Part shown: piece by piece, positions 50,222 through 58,506 of the stretch
Numbering within the stretch: position 1 is the stretch's first letter
Layout of the letters: every line of letters starts with the position of its first letter
Source: Nonomuraea endophytica
GTDB taxonomy: Bacteria > Actinomycetota > Actinomycetes > Streptosporangiales > Streptosporangiaceae
Length of the DNA stretch: 64,000 bases
Direction: 5' to 3'
Assembly (NCBI RefSeq): GCF_014203235.1
Contig: NZ_JACHIN010000010.1
Location: forward strand, 248,001 to 312,000
Notes under the pieces: model-generated
Told to the model about the DNA's origin: nothing
What the model saw: only the letters and a program-made list of their open reading frames with translations
The model's database searches: none
Translations under genes and position numbers: made by a program

Positions 50222-50410
50222 TCACGCCGCTGCGTTTCCGGGCGCAGCACCACGCTGCGCCCAGATAAGCCGAACAAGCTCATCAAGGGAGAGGCCTCCC
50301 GGGGAGTACGCCTCGTGTGCGGCGTCCTCGGGGGAGAGGGAGTCGCGTCGAGCGCGAGCGCGGGCGAGGATCAGGCCCGCTGACGCGAAGGCTTCGGCAC
50401 GAGTCGTCAT
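50222..50410 (-). CDS. small conserved-type protein, 62 aa
   Basis: ATG 50410 encodes TTRAEAFASAGLILARARAR, then RDSLSPEDAAHEAYSPGGLS. It is helical and typical of short actinomycete proteins of unknown function. Codon bias is good. Confidence 0.6.
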   Translation of the reverse strand: MTTRAEAFASAGLILARARARRDSLSPEDAAHEAYSPGGLSLDELVRLIWAQRGAAPGNAAA

Positions 50411-50524
50411 GACCTCATTTTCTCACATTTCGAGTATTTCCAGTACGTCCCGAATGGCTCCATTGTGGGAGGGAGGCTGGGCCTGGATGGCTCGCAGGGC
50501 TCCAGGGCAGGTCACGGGTATTGA

Positions 50525-50659
50525 ATCTTCTTTGCATCAATTCCGGCATTCGGCGTTCCGACCCTCTACACGATGGTCGAGCGCACGAAGGACCGCCTGC
50601 GCCGCAAGCCCGCGGCCGAGGTCGAGGAAGAGCCGAAGGTCCTGGCCCCGACCCCCTGA
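50525..50659 (+). pseudogene. C-terminal fragment of a membrane transporter gene (RND-like)
   Basis: After an in-frame TGA at 50522 the frame reads IFFASIPAFGVPTLYTMVER, then TKDRLRRKPAAEVEEEPKVL, and stops at 50659, followed by a strong hairpin. The VPTLYTMVERTKDRLRRKP stretch resembles the last membrane helix plus cytosolic tail of RND-family permeases; that assignment is tentative. The break lies at about 50540, where high-GC coding sequence begins abruptly. It probably marks the right junction of the accessory island. Confidence 0.4.
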
Positions 50660-50676
50660 TCCCAGGGTGTCGAGCG

Positions 50677-50717
50677 CGCTGCGGCGGACGGGGTGTGATG
50701 CCCCGCCCGCCGCAGCG
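50677..50717 (+). terminator. strong hairpin after the transporter fragment
   Basis: Seventeen-base arms (50677-50693 starting CGCTGCGGCGG, and 50701-50717 ending CCGCCGCAGCG) pair with one mismatch around a 7-nt loop; GCGTTTCC follows. Confidence 0.7.
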
Positions 50718-50738
50718 GCGTTTCCGGCCTTCGCGCAG

Positions 50739-50829
50739 GTGCGGCGGGAAGGGCTCTTCTCGCCAGCACGGCGGAAGGGCTTCTCGGTGGTACGGCGGGA
50801 GGGCTTTTCTCGCTGGTACGGCGGGCCGG
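50739..50829. repeat. degenerate tandem repeat, about 25 bp x 3.5
   Basis: Units start GTGCGGCGGGAAGGG, GCACGGCGGAAGGG, GTACGGCGGGAGGG and GTACGGCGGGCCGG with 24-27 bp period, each followed by CTTCTCG-like bases. The array lies 45 bp upstream of purB. Confidence 0.65.
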
Positions 50830-50873
50830 GGCGGCGTGCCGTGGCCGGTGGGCGCACCATAGACTCATGGAAC

Positions 50874-52301
50874 GTGACTAAGCCGCGTATCCCCAATGTC
50901 CTGGCCGCCCGCTACGCCTCCCCTGAGCTGGCGCGTCTGTGGTCTCCCGAGCACAAGGTCGTCGCCGAGCGGCGGTTGTGGCTGGCGGTGCTGCGGGCGC
51001 AGGCGGAGCTGGGCGTGGCGGTGCCCGAAGGCGCGGTCGCCGACTACGACAAGGTGCTCGAGGACGTCGATCTGGCCTCGATCGCCGAGCGCGAGCGGGT
51101 CAGCAGGCACGACGTGAAGGCGCGCATCGAGGAGTTCAACGCGCTGGCCGGGCACGAGCAGGTCCACAAGGGGATGACCTCGCGCGACCTGACCGAGAAC
51201 GTCGAGCAGCTCCAGATCCGCGACAGCCTGCTGCTGGTGCGCGACCGCACGGTGGCGCTGCTGGCGCGGCTGGCGACTTTGGCCGAGGAGCACGAGGCCA
51301 CGGTGATGGCCGGCCGCTCCCACAACGTGGCGGCGCAGGCGACGACGCTGGGCAAGCGGTTCGCGAGCGCGGCCGACGAGCTGCTGGTGGCGTACACCCG
51401 GCTGGAGGAGCTGATCGCCCGCTACCCGCTGCGCGGCATCAAGGGCCCGGTCGGCACCGCCCAGGACATGCTGGACCTGCTGGGCGGCGACCGGGAGAAG
51501 CTGGCCGAGCTGGAGAACCGGGTCGCCGCGCACCTGGGCTTCGAGCGGCGCTTCACCTCGGTGGGGCAGGTGTATCCGCGTTCGCTGGACTACGACGTGG
51601 TCACCGCGCTGGTGCAGCTGGCCGGGGCGCCGTCGTCGCTGGCCAAGACGATCCGGCTGATGGCCGGGCACGAGCTGGTGACCGAGGGCTTCAAGGAGGG
51701 CCAGGTCGGCTCGTCGGCGATGCCGCACAAGATGAACACGCGCTCGTGCGAGCGGGTCAACGGGCTCACCGTGATCCTGCGCGGCTACGCCTCGATGGTG
51801 GGCGAGCTGGCCGGCGACCAGTGGAACGAGGGCGACGTGTCGTGCTCGGTCGTGCGCCGCGTGGCGTTGCCGGACGCGTTCTTCGCCTTCGACGGGCTGG
51901 TGGAGACGATGCTGACGGTCCTGGACGAGTTCGGCGCCTTCCCCGCGGTGATCGCCGCCGAGCTGGACCGCTACCTGCCGTTCCTGGCGACGACGAAGAT
52001 GCTGATGGCGGCGGTGCGGGCCGGCGTGGGCAGGGAGCAGGCGCACGAGCTGATCAAGGAGCACGCGGTGGCCGCGGCGCTGGCGATGCGCTCGCGCGGC
52101 GCCGCCAACGAGCTCCTGGACCGCCTGGCCGCCGACGAGCGTTTCCCGCTGGACCGCGCCGCCCTGGACGCGCTCCTGGCCGACCGCGTCTCCTTCACCG
52201 GCGCCGCCGCCGACCAGGTGGAATCGGTCTCGCAGCGGGTGGGCCGCGTGGTCTCGGCCCACCCGGAGGCGGCGGCGTACCGGCCGGGTTCGATCCTGTG
52301 A
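50874..52301 (+). CDS. purB: adenylosuccinate lyase
   Basis: The 475-residue enzyme (GTG 50874; TKPRIPNVLAARYASPELAR) splits adenylosuccinate and SAICAR in purine synthesis. It carries the fumarase/aspartase signature GSSAMPHKMN, the GRSHNVAAQATTLG stretch with a catalytic His, and KGMTSRDLTEN near the N-terminus. The frame is open far upstream, but that part covers the repeats and the transporter fragment and is not coding. The stop overlaps the next gene (GTGA). Confidence 0.95.
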   Translation: MTKPRIPNVLAARYASPELARLWSPEHKVVAERRLWLAVLRAQAELGVAVPEGAVADYDKVLEDVDLASIAERERVSRHDVKARIEEFNALAGHEQVHKGMTSRDLTENVEQLQIRDSLLLVRDRTVALLARLATLAEEHEATVMAGRSHNVAAQATTLGKRFASAADELLVAYTRLEELIARYPLRGIKGPVGTAQDMLDLLGGDREKLAELENRVAAHLGFERRFTSVGQVYPRSLDYDVVTALVQLAGAPSSLAKTIRLMAGHELVTEGFKEGQVGSSAMPHKMNTRSCERVNGLTVILRGYASMVGELAGDQWNEGDVSCSVVRRVALPDAFFAFDGLVETMLTVLDEFGAFPAVIAAELDRYLPFLATTKMLMAAVRAGVGREQAHELIKEHAVAAALAMRSRGAANELLDRLAADERFPLDRAALDALLADRVSFTGAAADQVESVSQRVGRVVSAHPEAAAYRPGSIL

Positions 52302-53041
52302 TCCACGAGCTCACCTCTGTGGCGCAGGTCAGGGCCGCGTGCGGCGACGACGACCTGCTGATGTGGGCTGCACAGGGCCTCAGGCCCGGCGCACGGGCCT
52401 GGGCACTGGGCGACGCGGTGGTGACCGCCGCACCGGACCTCGCCCGCCGCGACCGCCTCGCAGTCTCGGGCAGTACGGCGAACGCCGTCCCGCTGGTCCG
52501 CCACGCCCTGGCGGAACTGGGCCCGGCCTACCGCCCCCTGGCCGAGACACGGACGCTGGCCGAGGTGTCGGCCAAGATCGACGGGATGGAGGTGGCAGGC
52601 GAATTCTCCTGGATGAGCCTGCACCCCGAACCATCGATCCCGGTCCCGGCTGACGCACTAGAGGTGGCGTGGCTGCCCGGCGAGGCGTCCCCGGAGGTGA
52701 CGGAGCTGCTGACGGACTTCGCCCCGGAGTCCTACGCGGTGCCCGGCGCCGTCGGGGTGACCCGCTGGGCGGGCCTGCGAGTGGAGGGCAGGCTGGCCGC
52801 GGTGGCGGCGGACGCGTGGAGCGCCCCGGACGTGGGCTTATTGGCCGGAGTGGCGACCGCGGGCCCGTTCCGCGGCAGGGGCCTGGGCGAGCGGGTGTGC
52901 CGGTGGGTGTCACGCGAACTGGTCAACGCCTATGGCCGGGCGGCACTCATGGTCGACGACGACAACGGGGCGGCGCTGGGCGTGTACACCCGAATCGGCT
53001 ACACCCGCCGCAGAATCGCAGCAGCAGGCCTCACCCCCTGA
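52298..53041 (+). CDS. GNAT-family acetyltransferase
   Basis: GTG 52298 is coupled to purB. The 247-residue product has a C-terminal GNAT core: VGLLAGVATAGPFRGRGLGE (acetyl-CoA loop RGRGLG), RALMVDDDNGAALGVYTRIG and YTRRR. The N-terminal half (YRPLAETRTLAEVSAKIDGM) is typical of actinobacterial GNATs with an added domain. The substrate is unknown. Confidence 0.85.
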   Translation: MIHELTSVAQVRAACGDDDLLMWAAQGLRPGARAWALGDAVVTAAPDLARRDRLAVSGSTANAVPLVRHALAELGPAYRPLAETRTLAEVSAKIDGMEVAGEFSWMSLHPEPSIPVPADALEVAWLPGEASPEVTELLTDFAPESYAVPGAVGVTRWAGLRVEGRLAAVAADAWSAPDVGLLAGVATAGPFRGRGLGERVCRWVSRELVNAYGRAALMVDDDNGAALGVYTRIGYTRRRIAAAGLTP

Positions 53042-53313
53042 CCCCACCAGCACACGCCGCACCCTCGACATCCGGCATCCGACCCACAACCTCCGAACCC
53101 GCCATCCGGCATCCAGGCCCATGAGGGCGGGGCCGACCGGGTTTTCGGCGGGTGAGGCCGAGAGTTGGCTGGGGGTTGCCCGTTCGGGTGGCTGACGGGC
53201 GCCGTTGCGGCGCCCGGCCCGTCCGACGTGAGAAGCGATCCCCCCGACCTGCGCGCGCTGACGTCGGCGGGTGGGGTGGGGGTGGCGGGAGCCGTAAGGG
53301 ATAGAAAAGGGCT
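53042..53313. other. intergenic gap between convergent genes
   Basis: No gene is seen in this 272-bp gap. A hairpin GGGCGCCG (53197-53204), TTG, CGGCGCCC (53208-53215) may terminate transcription, and two copies of CCGGCATCC (53074 and 53106) are present. Confidence 0.45.
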
Positions 53314-54546
53314 TCAGGGCCCTTCGAGGGCATACTGCATGACGCGAAACTTGGCCTGGGCCTCGGCGAGCTCGAGGGCCGGGTCGCTGGTGGACATGAT
53401 GCCGCCGCCGGCGAAGAGGCGGGCGCGGCGGCCGCTGATCTGGGCTGAGCGCAGGGCGATGCCCCACTCGCCGTCGCCGTGGGCGTCGATCCAGCCCACC
53501 GGGCCCGCGTAGCCGGCGCGGTCCATGCCCTCGAGTTCGCGGATCACGTCGATGGCGGTGTCGGTGGGGGTGCCGCCGACGGCGGCCGTGGGGTGCATGG
53601 CGGCCACCACGTCCAGGACGGACGCGCCGTCGGCCAGGCGGCCGGTCACGTGGCTGGCCAGGTGCTGAACGTTGGGCAGGACGAGGAGTTCCGGCTCGTC
53701 GGGGGTCTGCAGGGCCGAGCAGAGCGGGGCCAGCGTGTGGCGGACGCTGGCGATCGCGCACTCGTGCTCGTGCCGGTCCTTGGCGCTGGCCAGCAGCGCG
53801 GCGCCGCGGGAGAGGTCGTCGGACGGGCTGGTGCCGCGCGGGGTGGTGCCGGCCAGGACCAGCGATTCGATCTCCTGGCCGGTGCGCCGGATGAGGAGTT
53901 CCGGCGTGGCGCCGACCAGGCCGGCGACGGAGAAGGTGTAACAGTCGGGGTAGCGGGTGGCCAGGCGCGCCAGCAGCAGCCGGATGTCGATGTTGCGCTC
54001 GGCGGTGGCCAGCAGGTCGCGGGCCAGGACGACCTTCTCGAGCTCGCCGTCGCGGATGCGCTGGGCGGCGCGGGCGACGATGGTCTCCCACTCGGGCGCG
54101 GTGAGGCTGCCGTCGCCGTAGCTGATGCGGCCGGGGGTGCGGATCGGGCTGAAACGTTCGAGGGTGGTGTCGCCGATCGTGGTGAGCCACGCGTGGCCGT
54201 CGCGCCGGGCCAGCACCGCCTGCGGGACGACGAGGACGGAGCCGGGGGAGTCCTCGTCGAAGGTGAAGGTGCCGAACGCCACCGGCCCGGTGCCGGGGGT
54301 GCCCACGTCGTCGCGGACGGCGGCGTGGCCGAAGACGTCGGTGAGCCATTCGCGGGCCCACGCGAAGCGCCCGGGGCCTGGCGGGACGGCCACGCGGGCG
54401 GCTTCTCCCCAGCCGACCAGTCCTTCTCCATGCCGGATCCACGCATAGGGCGCGGTCTTCGGCAGGGATTGCAGCAGGTCGCCGGGGTCGCCTACCGAGG
54501 TGGTGCGAACCGGCAGAGGGCGGGTGATTCCGAGCGCGACACTCAC
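53314..54546 (-). CDS. menF: isochorismate synthase
   Basis: The 410-residue chorismate-binding enzyme has GELEKVVLARDLL (catalytic Lys of the isochorismate synthases), VGATPELLIRRTG, KDRHEHECAI, LHP-type AAMHPTAAVGGTPT and GYAGPVGWIDAHGDGEW. It converts chorismate to isochorismate for menaquinone, or alternatively for a catecholate siderophore. No siderophore genes are nearby, so a menaquinone role is more likely. Confidence 0.9.
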   Translation of the reverse strand: MSVALGITRPLPVRTTSVGDPGDLLQSLPKTAPYAWIRHGEGLVGWGEAARVAVPPGPGRFAWAREWLTDVFGHAAVRDDVGTPGTGPVAFGTFTFDEDSPGSVLVVPQAVLARRDGHAWLTTIGDTTLERFSPIRTPGRISYGDGSLTAPEWETIVARAAQRIRDGELEKVVLARDLLATAERNIDIRLLLARLATRYPDCYTFSVAGLVGATPELLIRRTGQEIESLVLAGTTPRGTSPSDDLSRGAALLASAKDRHEHECAIASVRHTLAPLCSALQTPDEPELLVLPNVQHLASHVTGRLADGASVLDVVAAMHPTAAVGGTPTDTAIDVIRELEGMDRAGYAGPVGWIDAHGDGEWGIALRSAQISGRRARLFAGGGIMSTSDPALELAEAQAKFRVMQYALEGP

Positions 54547-54724
54547 TCAAGACACTCTATGCGGGAACTGAACACGTTCGACTCCCGGCCCCGTGAATGA
54601 CCGGTTACGGACCATGAACACGAAAATTTTCGCGTGTTGCGGATCGGGCGTGTCAAGCGGCGATGCGAAGTGGGTGTGGTGCGGGCCGTTCGCCTGGCCG
54701 GGAGGCAAGGGTCGATCTACCTTT

Positions 54725-55522
54725 GTGCGCATGATCACGCCTTTGGCCGCGGTCGCGGTGCTGGTGTCTGGGTCGATCGTCGCTCCGGTTCCGCAGGTCA
54801 TGGCGGCGCTGGGGGATTCGATCACGTCGGGGTTCAACGCGTGCGGCTGGTACGTCTCGTGCACGTCGCGATCGTGGGCGGCGGGCGGGGACCGTACGGT
54901 CGGCAGCCATTTCACCCGGCTGGGGATGAAGGACGGCAATCTCAACTTCGCGGTGCCGGGCTCGACGAGCGCCGACCTACGCGCCCAGGTGGGCAAGGCG
55001 GTGGCGGCGAAGGCGGAATATGTGACGATTCTCATTGGCGCCCAGGACGTGTGCGCGGGCACCGAGAAGACGATGACGCCGGTGCCGGTCTTCGAGCGGC
55101 GGGTGGCGGAGTCGCTGGCGGCGTTGCGTGCAGGGCTGCCGGGGGCGCGGGTGTTCGTGGCCACGATTCCGGACCTGCGGCGGCTGTGGCAGGCGGGCAA
55201 GGACAACCCGATCGCCCGCACGTTCTGGACGCTGGGGCGGATCTGCCGGCCGATGCTGGCGTCGCCGGACTCGACCAAGCGCAAGGACGTGCAGCGGCGG
55301 GCGCGGGTGCGCGAGCGGGTGGTGGACTTCAACCAGGTGCTGGAGCGGGCCTGCGCCGGTTACGGGCCCAACTGCCGCAGCGACGGCGGGGCGGTGTTCT
55401 CCTTCCCGTACACGCTGGATCACATCAGCAAGTGGGACTTCTTCCATCCGAACGCGGCTGGGCAGCGGGCCTTGGCCGAGCAGACGTTCAAGCACGGTTT
55501 CGACTGGACGGACGCCCGCTAA
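54725..55522 (+). CDS. secreted SGNH/GDSL hydrolase
   Basis: GTG 54725 (or ATG 54731) gives about 265 residues with a signal peptide (ITPLAAVAVLVSGSIVAPVP). The SGNH blocks are MAALGDSITSGFN (Ser), NFAVPGSTSADL (Gly), ILIGAQDVC (block III has GAQD instead of the usual GAND) and WDFFHPNAAGQ (Asp/His). It is an extracellular esterase or lipase of the type frequent in actinomycetes. The Asn-to-Gln change in block III may alter the oxyanion hole. Confidence 0.85.
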   Translation: MRMITPLAAVAVLVSGSIVAPVPQVMAALGDSITSGFNACGWYVSCTSRSWAAGGDRTVGSHFTRLGMKDGNLNFAVPGSTSADLRAQVGKAVAAKAEYVTILIGAQDVCAGTEKTMTPVPVFERRVAESLAALRAGLPGARVFVATIPDLRRLWQAGKDNPIARTFWTLGRICRPMLASPDSTKRKDVQRRARVRERVVDFNQVLERACAGYGPNCRSDGGAVFSFPYTLDHISKWDFFHPNAAGQRALAEQTFKHGFDWTDAR

Positions 55523-56226
55523 CGGCATTGGGCGAGCATGGTCTGCTTGTCGGCGCGGGTGACGGGGACGTCGTACTTGACGGCGACCTGGGCGAAGCGG
55601 GTGACGTAGGCGCAGCGGATGCGGCGCTGGGGCGGCAGCCAGTCGGCGGGTCCCGAACCGTCCTTCTCCTCGTTGGCCCGGCCGTCGACGGGCAGGAGGT
55701 TGAGCGGGTCGTTGGCGAAGTCGAGGCGCTTGGACTTCGACCAGGACTTGGCGGCCATGCGCCAGCCGTAGGAAAGGGGGACGACGTGGTCGACCTGGAT
55801 CTCGTCGGCGTCGGAGACGCGCCAGGCGATGTCGCGGCCGGTGTAGGGGTCGGTCAGGGTTAAGGACAGGACGGTGCAGCCGGCGCGGACGACGTCGCGG
55901 CCGTCGCGGGCCAGCAGGTCGTCGCGGGTGCGGCAGCCGTTGCCCGCGTACGGGACGCCGGGGGCGGAGTCGGCCCAGTTGCCGCCGTAGTTGGTGCGCT
56001 GGTAGCCGGTGCTGGAGCCACGACCCTTCACTCGCAGGCGGGTGATGAGGGCGCGGGCGTCCTGTTTGTCGGCTTGGCTGGTGAGGGGCGCCAGGCTCGG
56101 ACTGGTGCCGGTGGTGTTGGCCAGGGGGCTGGTGGCGGCGCCCGCCTGGGTGCGGTTCGTGGTGCCGAGCAAGGAAACGATCATTACGCCGCCGGCGAGA
56201 AGGGCGACCGCGTCCCGTGTGCTCAA
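55519..56226 (-). CDS. secreted HNH endonuclease (DUF1524-type)
   Basis: TTG 56226, behind GGAGG, gives 235 residues with a signal peptide (RDAVALLAGGVMIVSLLGTT). The nuclease core is EIQVDHVVPLSYGWRMAAKS followed by DPLNLLPVDGRANEEKDGSG and WLPPQRRIRCAYV. This is the H-N-H layout of extracellular DUF1524 nucleases. It would degrade DNA outside the cell. The 3' end overlaps the convergent SGNH gene by 4 bp. Confidence 0.85.
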   Translation of the reverse strand: MSTRDAVALLAGGVMIVSLLGTTNRTQAGAATSPLANTTGTSPSLAPLTSQADKQDARALITRLRVKGRGSSTGYQRTNYGGNWADSAPGVPYAGNGCRTRDDLLARDGRDVVRAGCTVLSLTLTDPYTGRDIAWRVSDADEIQVDHVVPLSYGWRMAAKSWSKSKRLDFANDPLNLLPVDGRANEEKDGSGPADWLPPQRRIRCAYVTRFAQVAVKYDVPVTRADKQTMLAQCR

Positions 56227-56301
56227 GGAGCCTCCGTAGGCTTGGCCTCTTCTCGGTGGATTCCCATGATCGCCTGCTTTGACACGATGAAGGAGGGTGT
56301 T

Positions 56302-56676
56302 GTGGGGCAGTGGCGGGTCGTCGGCGTGGTTTCGGCGGGCGGGGTGGCGGGGTCGCTGGCCAGGTTCGGGCTGCAGACGTGGTGGCCGTCGGTGTGGGCG
56401 ACCCTGGTGATCAACGTGGTGGGCTGCCTGCTGATCGGGATGCTCATGGTGGTGGTGCCGAGGCTGCACCGGCTGGCTCGGCCGTTCCTGGGGGTCGGGG
56501 TTCTGGGGGGTTTCACGACGTTCTCGGGTTATGTGGTGGACGCGCGGTTTCTGGCGGGGGAGGGGCCGTTCTGGCTCGCGCTCGTCTACCTCGTGGGGAC
56601 GATGGCGGGCGCCGTCGTGGCGACCTGGTCAGGGGTACGGCTCGCACGCCTGCTCACCCGGAGGTGGGCCGGGTGA
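56302..56676 (+). CDS. crcB: fluoride channel subunit CrcB/Fluc, first copy
   Basis: GTG 56302, 5 nt behind AAGGAGG, gives 124 residues and four membrane helices. Fluc signatures are GGVAGSLARFGL, WATLVINVVGCLLIGML and LGGFTTFSGYVVDAR (the TTFS fluoride-track motif). It exports fluoride as a dual-topology dimer, here probably with the neighbouring copy. I found no crcB-type riboswitch upstream. Confidence 0.9.
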   Translation: MGQWRVVGVVSAGGVAGSLARFGLQTWWPSVWATLVINVVGCLLIGMLMVVVPRLHRLARPFLGVGVLGGFTTFSGYVVDARFLAGEGPFWLALVYLVGTMAGAVVATWSGVRLARLLTRRWAG

Positions 56677-57053
56677 ACGTGCTGCTGGTGGCGCTCGGGG
56701 CGGCGGTGGGCGCGCCGCTGCGGTTCCTGCTGGACCGGGCGGTCCAGGGCTGGGTGGCGGCGCGTGGCTGGGCGGGGCCCGTGGTGTTCCCGTGGGGGAC
56801 GCTCGTGGTGAACGTGATCGGTTCGGCGGTGCTGGGGTTCCTGGTGGCCTGGCCTACGGGTGAGGGGCTGATGGCGCTGGCGGGCACCGGGTTGTGCGGG
56901 GCGCTGAGCACCTATTCGACGCTGGGATATGAGACGCTGCGGCTGGCGGAGGGCGGCGCCTGGCCGGCGGCGGCGGGCAACGCGGTGCTCAGCGTGGCGG
57001 CCGGGCTGGGCGCCGCCGCAACCGGTGCGGCCCTCGCGCTCGCCTGGTCATGA
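56673..57053 (+). CDS. crcB: fluoride channel subunit CrcB/Fluc, second copy
   Basis: GTG 56673 overlaps the first crcB stop (GTGA). The 126 residues show GAAVGAPLRFLLDRAV, GTLVVNVIGSAVLGFL and LCGALSTYSTLGYE, with ALSTYS replacing GFTTFS. Adjacent crcB pairs encode antiparallel heterodimers. The stop overlaps the first unit of a minisatellite. Confidence 0.9.
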   Translation: MNVLLVALGAAVGAPLRFLLDRAVQGWVAARGWAGPVVFPWGTLVVNVIGSAVLGFLVAWPTGEGLMALAGTGLCGALSTYSTLGYETLRLAEGGAWPAAAGNAVLSVAAGLGAAATGAALALAWS

Positions 57054-57317
57054 AAACGCACACCCGGTCGAGAAGACCCACACCCGGTCATGAAGTCGCA
57101 CGTCCGGTCGCGAAGTCGCGCGCTTGGTTGTGAAGGCCCATGCCCGGTCATGAAGACGCTCGCTTGGTTGTGAGGACGCTCGCTTGGTTGTGAAGACGGA
57201 TGCCTGGCTGTGAAGACGCTCGCTTGGTTGTGAAGACGGATGCCTGGTTGTGAAATCGCTCGGCTGGTTGGGAAGACGCATGCTCGGTTGTGAAGTCGCA
57301 TGGCTGGTTGTGAAGAG
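57048..57317. repeat. 20-bp minisatellite, about 13.5 units
   Basis: Thirteen 20-bp units plus a half unit; typical units are TTGTGAAGACGCTCGCTTGG and TTGTGAAGACGGATGCCTGG. The first units are more diverged (TCATGAAAACGCACACCCGG). It fills the gap between crcB and the protease gene. There are no spacers, so it is not a CRISPR array. Confidence 0.9.
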
Positions 57318-57354
57318 TTAGCGTGTAATCCTGTAAGCAACGAAGGAGCGCGCG

Positions 57355-58266
57355 ATGGTGGATCCCCTCGACGCCTACTCTCAAGTGGTCTCCTCCGTCG
57401 CCGCCGAGCTGCTGCCCAAGGTGGCCGGCGTCCGGGCGGGACGTAACAGCGGCTCGGCGGTGGTGTTCACCTCCGACGGATTCCTGCTCACCAACGCTCA
57501 CGTGGTCGGCTCCTCGCGGACCGGCACGGTGGCCTTCGCCGACGGCACAGTGGAGGAGTTCGCCGTGGTGGGCCGCGACCCCCTGTCGGATCTCGCGGTG
57601 ATCAGGGCGCAGGGGCCCACGCCCGAGCCCGCGGCCCTCGGCGACAGCGACAAGCTCGTGGTCGGGCAGCTCGTCGTGGCGGTCGGCAACCCGCTCGGGC
57701 TGGCCGGGTCGCTGACGGCCGGGGTGGTCTCGGGGCTGGGCCGTTCGCTGCCGGCGCGGGCCGGGTCGGCGGTACGGATGATCGAGGACGTCATCCAGAC
57801 CGACGCCGCCCTGAACCCGGGCAACTCCGGCGGCGCCCTGGCCGACTCGCGGGCCCGGGTGGTGGGCGTGAACACCGCGGTGGCCGGGATGGGGGTGGGG
57901 CTGGCCGTACCGATGAACAGCACGACACGCTCGATCATCGGCGCGCTCATCCGCGACGGCCGGGTACGGCGGGCCTTCCTCGGCCTGGTGACCTCGCCGG
58001 CCCCGCTGCCGGAGCCGCTGCGCAGGCGCACGGGGCAGGCGGCGGCGCTGCGGGTGGTGGAGGTGGTGGCCGGTTCTCCCGCCGAGCGGGCCGGGCTGCG
58101 GGGCGGGGACCTGGTGCTGAGCGTCGGCCGTACCCCGGTGGGCGACGCGCAGAGCCTGCAGCGGCTGATGTTCGCCGACGCGATCGGACGCCCGCTGCCG
58201 ATCACCGTCTACCGCAACGGCGCGCTCGTGGACGTGATCGCCGAGCCACTGGAGCTGACCGTCTGA
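57355..58266 (+). CDS. HtrA/DegP-like serine protease with PDZ domain, no signal peptide
   Basis: The 303-residue protein has a trypsin-fold domain: His in LLTNAHVVG, Asp in DPLSDLAVIRA and Ser in NPGNSGGALADS. A C-terminal PDZ domain (LRVVEVVAGSPAERAGLRGG, then DLVLSVGRTPVGD) follows. Unlike most HtrA proteins it has neither signal peptide nor membrane helix, so it appears cytosolic. ATG 57355 follows AAGGAG. It is flanked on both sides by different minisatellites. Confidence 0.9.
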   Translation: MVDPLDAYSQVVSSVAAELLPKVAGVRAGRNSGSAVVFTSDGFLLTNAHVVGSSRTGTVAFADGTVEEFAVVGRDPLSDLAVIRAQGPTPEPAALGDSDKLVVGQLVVAVGNPLGLAGSLTAGVVSGLGRSLPARAGSAVRMIEDVIQTDAALNPGNSGGALADSRARVVGVNTAVAGMGVGLAVPMNSTTRSIIGALIRDGRVRRAFLGLVTSPAPLPEPLRRRTGQAAALRVVEVVAGSPAERAGLRGGDLVLSVGRTPVGDAQSLQRLMFADAIGRPLPITVYRNGALVDVIAEPLELTV

Positions 58267-58290
58267 CCGGCTGCCCCCGGGGGGACGGCC

Positions 58291-58506
58291 GGTCAAAGAG
58301 GGCCACGCGACGGGCTGCCGGTCAGAGGGCTACCTGACGGGCTGCCGGTCAGAGAGGGCTACGTGACAGGCTGCTGGTCAGAGGGCTACGTGACGGGCTG
58401 CCGGTCAGAAAGGGCTACGTGACAGGCTGCTGGTCAGAGGGCTACCTGACGGGCTGCTGGTCAGAGAGCGCCACGCGACGGCTGCCGGTCGGAGGGGGTT
58501 ACGCGA
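58291..58506. repeat. 27/29-bp minisatellite, eight units
   Basis: Units begin GGTCAGAGGGCTAC or GGTCAGAGAGGGCTAC and end GGGCTGCC or AGGCTGCT. Lengths alternate 29, 27, 29, 27, 29, 27 and 28 bp. The last unit runs over the stop of the convergent glycosyltransferase gene. Confidence 0.85.

Noticed and set aside
50124-50873. N-terminal extension of purB
   Set aside because: The extra 250 codons run through a hairpin, tandem repeats and the transporter fragment, and lack homology to PurB, which starts normally at GTG 50874.
51340-51375. Palindrome-like GGGCAAGCGG-TT in purB
   Set aside because: Only the left arm matches, and it encodes a conserved GKRFASA stretch of PurB.
56227-56301. Fluoride (crcB) riboswitch
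   Set aside because: The short leader lacks the conserved riboswitch sequence blocks.
57048-57317. CRISPR array
   Set aside because: Units are directly adjacent with no spacers, and no cas genes are present.
56912-57340. Minus-strand frame through the 20-bp minisatellite
   Set aside because: It only encodes a translated repeat (SQPSERLHNQ-like). Other frames across the array are also open, as expected from the repeat.
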